Origin: Chloroflexota bacterium
GTDB lineage: Bacteria; Chloroflexota; Dormibacteria; Dormibacterales; Dormibacteraceae
DNA: 5,460 nt
Reading direction: 5' to 3'
NCBI GenBank assembly: GCA_005879675.1
Contig: VBJE01000063.1
Location: forward strand, 1-5,460
Both the position numbers and the translations under genes were made by a program. Positions 4,504 to 5,460 of this stretch are shown one piece after another; the stretch's first letter is position 1, and every line of letters starts with the position of its first letter. Below the pieces are notes generated by a model. That model was not told where the DNA came from, did no database searches, and worked only from the letters and a program-made list of their open reading frames with translations.

Positions 4504-4540
4504 CGGCCGCTTCGCCGCAACCTCCCCATGAATGGGGAGG
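4504..4540. repeat. palindromic repeat R5
   Basis: CCTCCCCAT-GA-ATGGGGAGG (4521-4540) is identical to the R2 palindrome. It is preceded by a weaker GC hairpin, CGGC-CGCTTC-GCCG (4504-4517). It starts 14 nt after the secreted-protein stop and ends 11 nt before the TetR promoter, so it may separate the two transcription units. There is no T-run, so a classic intrinsic terminator is not claimed. Confidence 0.88.
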
Positions 4541-4551
4541 AGGACCAGCTG

Positions 4552-4580
4552 TTGACAGACCCGCCGAGATTTGATTGAAT
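4552..4580 (+). promoter_or_regulatory. promoter of the TetR-MMPL unit (TTGACA-17-TTGAAT)
   Basis: TTGACA (4552-4557) matches the sigma-70 -35 consensus exactly. After a 17-nt spacer comes TTGAAT (4575-4580), which matches TATAAT at four positions. The -10 ends 9 nt before ATG 4590 with no Shine-Dalgarno sequence between, so the transcript would be leaderless or nearly so. This is the best-formed promoter in the window. Confidence 0.65.
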
Positions 4581-4608
4581 GGTCAACCAATGTTGACTGA
4601 GCATTCAA
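4575..4608. promoter_or_regulatory. overlapping inverted repeats, probable TetR operator
   Basis: The inner inverted repeat is GTCAAC-CAAT-GTTGAC (4582-4597). An outer pair, TTGAATG (4575-4581) and CATTCAA (4602-4608), surrounds it off-centre by 2 nt. GTTGAC also occurs at 4551-4556 within the -35 region. The repeats cover the -10 box, the expected transcription start and the start codon, so a bound TetR dimer would block its own promoter. Operator function is inferred. Confidence 0.55.
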
Positions 4609-5174
4609 CCAGGAGCGCCGACACCCGGACCAAGATCCTCGAGGCCGCCTTCCAGATCCTCGCCCGCCAGGGCTACGAGAACACCTCCATCAAGGACATC
4701 GCCGAGGAGGCCGGCGTGGCCCAGGGCCTGGTCCACTACCACTTCAAGTCGAAGCAGCAGCTCGTCCTTGCTGTGCTCGCCGAGGTCTGTCGGGAGATGG
4801 AGTTCGGCGATGCGCAGGGAGCCGCGGGCGCCCAGGCCGCGTACGAGAAGTTCAAGAACATGCTCAAGGGCAGCCAGGCCACGCACGCCCTCTACATCCA
4901 GCTGATCGCCATGGGCCTGCACGACAAGGAGCTGGGTGCCGGCGTTCTCAGCTTCGTGCGTCAGGACCGCGCGCACATCGAGGACATCGCGCGCCAGGTG
5001 CTCGCGGAGCGCGAGGCGGACCCGAAGCCCGCACGCGCGATCGCCTCGGTGATCGAGGCCGCGGTGCTCGGGATCATGGTCCAGAACCTCATCGATCCGG
5101 AGTTCAACGCGGAAGAGGCGGTGGACGCGCTGAACGCGATGTCTCTCTCGGCCGTCTTCGCGGAGGAGAAGTAA
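4590..5174 (+). CDS. TetR-family transcriptional regulator
   Basis: This is a probable dimeric, ligand-released repressor of 194 residues. The N-terminal HTH domain spans about 12-60: TRTKILEAAFQILARQGYENTSIKDIAEEAGV, followed by the recognition helix AQGLVHYHFKSKQQLV. The helical C-terminal ligand and dimer domain ends with ASVIEAAVLGIMVQNLIDPEF and DALNAMSLSAVF, typical of the family. The ligand cannot be read from the sequence. ATG 4590 is preferred over TTG 4575, because that TTG is the first half of the -10 box. An inverted repeat covers the start region, suggesting autorepression. The transporter gene begins 2 nt after the stop, with its ribosome binding site inside the end of this gene, so the two are co-transcribed and probably co-regulated. 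Confidence 0.93.
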   Translation: MLTEHSTRSADTRTKILEAAFQILARQGYENTSIKDIAEEAGVAQGLVHYHFKSKQQLVLAVLAEVCREMEFGDAQGAAGAQAAYEKFKNMLKGSQATHALYIQLIAMGLHDKELGAGVLSFVRQDRAHIEDIARQVLAEREADPKPARAIASVIEAAVLGIMVQNLIDPEFNAEEAVDALNAMSLSAVFAEEK

Positions 5175-5176
5175 AG

Positions 5177-5460
5177 GTGTTTGCACGCTGGGGTCGATTC
5201 GTCTACCGCTTCCGATGGGCAACCCTCGCCACGTCCGGGGTCCTGCTTGCCCTCTCCGTCGTCAGCCTGATGATGGGAGGCACGCTGCAGAGCGGCGGAC
5301 CGCTGACCAGCAACCTCGAGTCCTTCCAGGCGTTCCGCGCCATCAACTCCGAGCTCGGCGGCGGCAACACGAAAGTCGCGACGTCGACCTTCGACCTGAT
5401 CTTCATGAGCGACTCGATGTCGGTGACCGACTCCGGCTACCAGCAGGCGGTCTCCGCCGC
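5177..5460 (+). CDS. MMPL/RND-type membrane transporter, N-terminal part (cut by window edge)
   Basis: Only the first 94 codons are present. The product begins FARWGRFVYRFRWATLATSG, a short basic cytoplasmic lead, followed by a hydrophobic helix at about 14-34 (WATLATSGVLLALSVVSLMM). An external segment follows with GGPLTSNLESFQAFRAINSELG and, further on, FDLIFMSDSM. This is the opening pattern of bacterial MMPL proteins, proton-driven exporters of lipids, drugs or other hydrophobic molecules. Full members run to about 700-1000 residues, so most of the gene lies beyond 5460. GTG 5177 is chosen because GGAGGAG (5162-5168) ends 8 nt upstream. Its 2-nt separation from the TetR gene indicates a regulator-exporter operon. 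Substrate unknown. Confidence 0.85.
   Translation, partial: MFARWGRFVYRFRWATLATSGVLLALSVVSLMMGGTLQSGGPLTSNLESFQAFRAINSELGGGNTKVATSTFDLIFMSDSMSVTDSGYQQAVSA

Noticed and set aside
1849..4540. R1-R5 as a CRISPR array
   Set aside because: Copies are palindromic, scattered and irregularly spaced, with genes between them and no uniform spacers or cas genes.
4504..4540. R5 as a classic intrinsic terminator for the secreted-protein gene
   Set aside because: The hairpins are strong but no T-run follows. The repeat occurs in other contexts, so only a general 3'-end role is suggested.
4575..4589. TTG 4575 as the TetR start
   Set aside because: It is part of the -10 box TTGAAT at 17 nt from TTGACA. 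ATG 4590 gives the usual TetR N-terminus.
1..5460. tRNA, rRNA, riboswitch, integrase or attachment site
   Set aside because: None was recognised on either strand by eye. Short or divergent RNA elements would need covariance-model searches.

Overview
The window is GC-rich DNA with strong G/C bias at third codon positions. Gene starts appear to be of two kinds: -10-like boxes placed directly before GTG/ATG (leaderless-type starts), and Shine-Dalgarno-led starts for genes inside operons. Together with the gene content this suggests a soil-type high-GC bacterium of the Terrabacteria group (Actinobacteriota, Chloroflexota or Dormibacterota-like). That placement is inference; there is no rRNA or other marker gene here.

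Layout. (1) Positions 1-50 may hold the tail of an upstream gene. (2) Positions 75-1875 (+) hold a full-length BBE-type FAD-linked oxidoreductase, followed after 5 nt by an SRPBCC-fold gene broken by an apparent one-base deletion and an in-frame TGA. (3) Two copies of a palindromic repeat (R1, R2) come next, then a small four-helix membrane protein gene (+) that runs tail-to-tail into the next block. (4) Positions 2363-3949 (-) form an apparent operon read right to left: a short AraC-type regulator, a VOC/glyoxalase-fold protein, a 76-codon frame containing two further palindromic repeats (R3, R4), and a DUF1905/YdeI-type protein. (5) A small secreted protein of unknown function (+) is divergent from the AraC gene across an 87-nt intergenic region with a perfect 12-bp palindrome. 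(6) A fifth repeat (R5) precedes a TetR-family regulator with a well-formed promoter and overlapping inverted repeats. It is followed after 2 nt by the start of an MMPL/RND-type membrane transporter that runs off the window.

How the genes work together. TetR-MMPL looks like a self-regulated export module. AraC-VOC looks like a regulator and its adjacent target. The oxidoreductase and the SRPBCC remnant look like a former two-gene transcription unit. No new defence, toxin or biosynthetic system is evident. The most unusual features are the composite palindromic repeat family (five copies, each at or near the 3' end of a gene), a repeat-containing frame joined by ATGA overlaps to both neighbours, the double lesion in the SRPBCC gene, and the recurrent leaderless-type promoter arrangement.
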